64,000 nucleotides of DNA. Origin: Corynebacterium pseudopelargi. GTDB lineage: Bacteria; Actinomycetota; Actinomycetes; Mycobacteriales; Mycobacteriaceae. The notes under the pieces were generated by a model, which did no database searches, was not told the DNA's origin, and saw nothing but the letters and a program-made list of their open reading frames with translations. Made by a program: the position numbers and the translations under genes. Positions 62,199 through 64,000 of this stretch are shown here, piece after piece (within the stretch, counting starts at the first letter, position 1; each line of letters begins with the position of its first letter). The stretch lies in contig NZ_CP033898.1 in NCBI RefSeq assembly GCF_003814005.1, forward strand, positions 2,170,001-2,234,000, given 5' to 3'.

Positions 62199-63451
62199 CG
62201 CTTGCGGCGGGCGATCAAGTAGAAGCCAAGGATCATCAGCCCAGAACCAATCACCGCTGCCCAGATCACGTTGGCACCGGTGGAGGCGAGGCCGCCGCCA
62301 CGGGAGCTGCTACCGGAGCTGCCGGAGCCGCTGGAGCCGGAGCCGCCGATGGTGCCATCGGAGCCATCACCGGGGACTACGGGGGTGGTTGGTGTGGTGC
62401 CTGGGTCTGGCACGGGGGTGGGGATTTCGCTGCTGGTGGGTTCGCAGTTGCCGATGCGCACGCGCACGCGGTTGGTGGGAACGCCGGGGTGTTGGGCTGC
62501 ATCGAATGCTGGGTAGCCCTCTGCGAGGAAGTAGCCGCGGTTTTCAATGCGGGTGCCGGGGGCGATATTGGTGCCGGTCACTTTCACCTTGAAGCTCCAG
62601 GTGAGCACGGCCTCTGGGTTGCCAAGGCGCTGCTCGGCGGCTTTTTCTAGGCCTGATTTGCTCAGTTGGAAATTGACCACGTTGTTGTTCACTACGATGC
62701 GGTAATCATCGGAAGTGAGGGTGGTTGTGCCGACTACGGCTTCTGAGGTGCCGTCAAGGTAGGTGAATTCGGCAGCGAGTGGGTCGGCGATCTCGGCGCG
62801 GTTGATGCGGCCTTGGCGGTCGGGTGCGGGCAGCAGCGCGGAGATAGCGAACTTCACTTCGTCGCCGTGGGCGGCGCAGGTTTTGCTGGTGGCTTTGTTT
62901 GCCGTGAGCGTTTGGTCTTTGGCGTTCACCTCAACGGTGTAGAGCCATTCTTTTTGGTTCTCCGGGTTGGTCATGGGCACGGTCACCACGAAGGGTGCGG
63001 CCACGCTTAAGTTTTTGCGCCCGGCGGAGGTGGGCGATTCGCTGACCAGGTAGGCGCCAAGCGGCAGATCGCTAAAGGTGGCGGCGCCGTCTTCGCCTGT
63101 GGTGGCCACGATGGGCTCACCGAGGACGTTGGTGCGCGAGCCATCGGCGTAGTAGTCGCTGATGTCGGTGCTGGCCAGTTTTTGCCAATCTTCGTTGTTG
63201 CTCAGGTCGATATCGTTAATCCGCTGGATTTGGAAGTCGATGCCTGCGATTGGGTCACGGCTGAGATCTGCGTTGGGGTTGGTGGGATCGCCGTATTGGG
63301 TGAGGGGGTCGCCGGCGGATTTGTGAATGATGAGGGTGCCGGTGCGGGAGGCGTCGATAAGCGAAGAAGGCTGCGCGGAAGCAACGCTCATGCCCATGAG
63401 GGCGAGGAGACCGGCGGCGATCATCGCGAAGAGCTTGGTGAGGGTGCGCAA
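62192..63451 (-). CDS. SpaH/EbpB-type pilin with LASTG anchor
   Basis: A 419-aa fimbrial subunit. Signal peptide to 'SVASAQ' (residue 27). N-terminal region 'GTLIIHKSAGDPL', an isopeptide-forming E-box-like 'LPLGAYLVSESPTSAG', and a pilin-motif region 'EWLYTVEVNAKDQTL' whose Lys is the polymerisation candidate. A second isopeptide (D2-type) domain, a Ser/Gly/Pro stalk, sorting signal 'LASTG', a hydrophobic span and 'RRKRS' complete it. The sortase gene lies directly upstream (3 bp), so this is a pilus operon; any tip and base pilins would be outside the window. Confidence 0.9.
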   Translation of the reverse strand: MRTLTKLFAMIAAGLLALMGMSVASAQPSSLIDASRTGTLIIHKSAGDPLTQYGDPTNPNADLSRDPIAGIDFQIQRINDIDLSNNEDWQKLASTDISDYYADGSRTNVLGEPIVATTGEDGAATFSDLPLGAYLVSESPTSAGRKNLSVAAPFVVTVPMTNPENQKEWLYTVEVNAKDQTLTANKATSKTCAAHGDEVKFAISALLPAPDRQGRINRAEIADPLAAEFTYLDGTSEAVVGTTTLTSDDYRIVVNNNVVNFQLSKSGLEKAAEQRLGNPEAVLTWSFKVKVTGTNIAPGTRIENRGYFLAEGYPAFDAAQHPGVPTNRVRVRIGNCEPTSSEIPTPVPDPGTTPTTPVVPGDGSDGTIGGSGSSGSGSSGSSSRGGGLASTGANVIWAAVIGSGLMILGFYLIARRKRS

Positions 63452-63454
63452 GGT

Positions 63455-64000
63455 TTACTCCACCTCTTCTTGGGCTTTGGAGCGTTTGATGCCGCGCACC
63501 GTCCATGCAATGCCGGCGATCAGCACTGCGAGGGACAAGATGAGCGCGAGGATCATCCACCACTGCCAGGGGTTATGTTTCTGGTTGAGGATTTCGCGTG
63601 CTTCTTCATCGTCGATGGGCACGCGGTGTGCGGTGAGCACAAGGCGGTGCGAGTTCACGCCATAGGGGGTACAGGTAATGAGCGTGACCAGGTCTTCGCC
63701 TTCAACCGGGCGCAAGTTATTGGTTTCGGTGGGCAGCACCACGCGGCGCTCGCCAATCTCGTACTTCATTACGCGGCCAGCCACATACACGGTGAAGCTA
63801 TCGCCCTTGTCTAGGTCGACTAGGCGGTCCCACAGTGTTGCGTTGGGCAGGCCGGTGTGGCCGGTGAGTACCGAGTGGCTGCCTTCGCCACCAACGGGCA
63901 GGGAGGAGCCGTAGAGGTGTCCGATGCCTTTACCCAGCGTCTTTTCGTCGGTGCCGTGGTAAATGGGCAAGTCGGAGTCAATCTTGGGGATGATAATGCG
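63455..64000 (-). CDS. srtC: Class C (pilin-polymerising) sortase, 5' end outside window
   Basis: At least 181 residues are visible, reading 'RIIIPKIDSDLPIYHGT' from the window edge. The catalytic His is in 'VLTGHTGLPNATLWDRL', Cys in 'LVTLITCTPYGVNSHRLVLTAHR' with the Arg seven residues on, and a C-terminal membrane helix ('WWMILALILSLAVLIAGIAWTV') is typical of class C. It joins pilin monomers through Lys-Thr bonds. Its real start lies beyond base 64000. Confidence 0.92.
   Translation of the reverse strand, partial: RIIIPKIDSDLPIYHGTDEKTLGKGIGHLYGSSLPVGGEGSHSVLTGHTGLPNATLWDRLVDLDKGDSFTVYVAGRVMKYEIGERRVVLPTETNNLRPVEGEDLVTLITCTPYGVNSHRLVLTAHRVPIDDEEAREILNQKHNPWQWWMILALILSLAVLIAGIAWTVRGIKRSKAQEEVE

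Overview
The window is chromosomal DNA of a Corynebacterium (mycolic-acid actinobacterium), probably a host-associated, pilus-bearing species. The evidence is the gene content and order: GlxR, WhiB4/WhcB, PonA with a PASTA domain, MarP, LysC-Asd, LeuA with a leucine leader peptide, MurT-GatD, SigC beside KatA, an Mrp antiporter with fused A/B subunits, and a SpaH-type pilin with a class C sortase. Much of the order is shared with C. glutamicum and, on the left, with the Rv3660c-Rv3688c block of M. tuberculosis. No plasmid, prophage, IS element or CRISPR array was recognised.

Layout. 1-16.2 kb is the conserved envelope and regulation block: Tad ATPase and Ssd, a HAD phosphatase, EphE-like protein, MarP, Nudix, TlpA, Nth, GlxR, MBL, RidA, DUF4177, WhiB4, PonA, YqeY and a phosphoesterase, ending at tRNA-Pro(CGG). 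16.6-25.1 kb holds a secreted SGNH hydrolase, a YhgE-like membrane protein and the mrpACDEFG operon. 25.1-28.2 kb is an accessory pair: a phosphopantetheinyl transferase diverging from an adenylation-carrier-membrane acyltransferase fusion. 28.0-34.9 kb has a ferric-iron ABC transporter with a DtxR-like box, a sirtuin, catalase and SigC. 35.3-36.8 kb is a small secreted-protein and peptide cluster behind a near-consensus promoter. 36.9-43.4 kb has asd, lysC, two membrane proteins and leuA. 43.5-45.4 kb encodes a large LANTG-anchored surface protein.

45.9-56.2 kb contains two arrays of 69-bp hairpin repeats (5 and 7 units, period 104-105 bp) that flank a housekeeping block: a degenerate exonuclease, MurT-GatD, RecR, YbaB, DnaX, AspT, SRP RNA and tRNA-Ser(GGA). 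56.4-60.6 kb has a slipin, a Cys-motif membrane protein, quinol-dependent NO reductase and a small membrane protein. 60.5-62.1 kb pairs GluQRS with a queuosine-precursor transporter. The right edge holds a pilin (LASTG) and a partial class C sortase.

The most unusual signals are the two hairpin-repeat arrays; a very over-represented 12-mer, GCTTNTCGACGY (15 copies seen by eye); three copies of an AT-rich palindrome, two of them inside the partner PPTase and carrier-domain genes; the four-gene small-peptide cluster with a shared C-terminal motif; several proteins that kept their fold but lost catalytic residues; and about 18 genes with a -10 hexamer 6-8 nt before the start codon, which points to leaderless mRNAs. 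All calls were made by reading the sequence; no database search was run.
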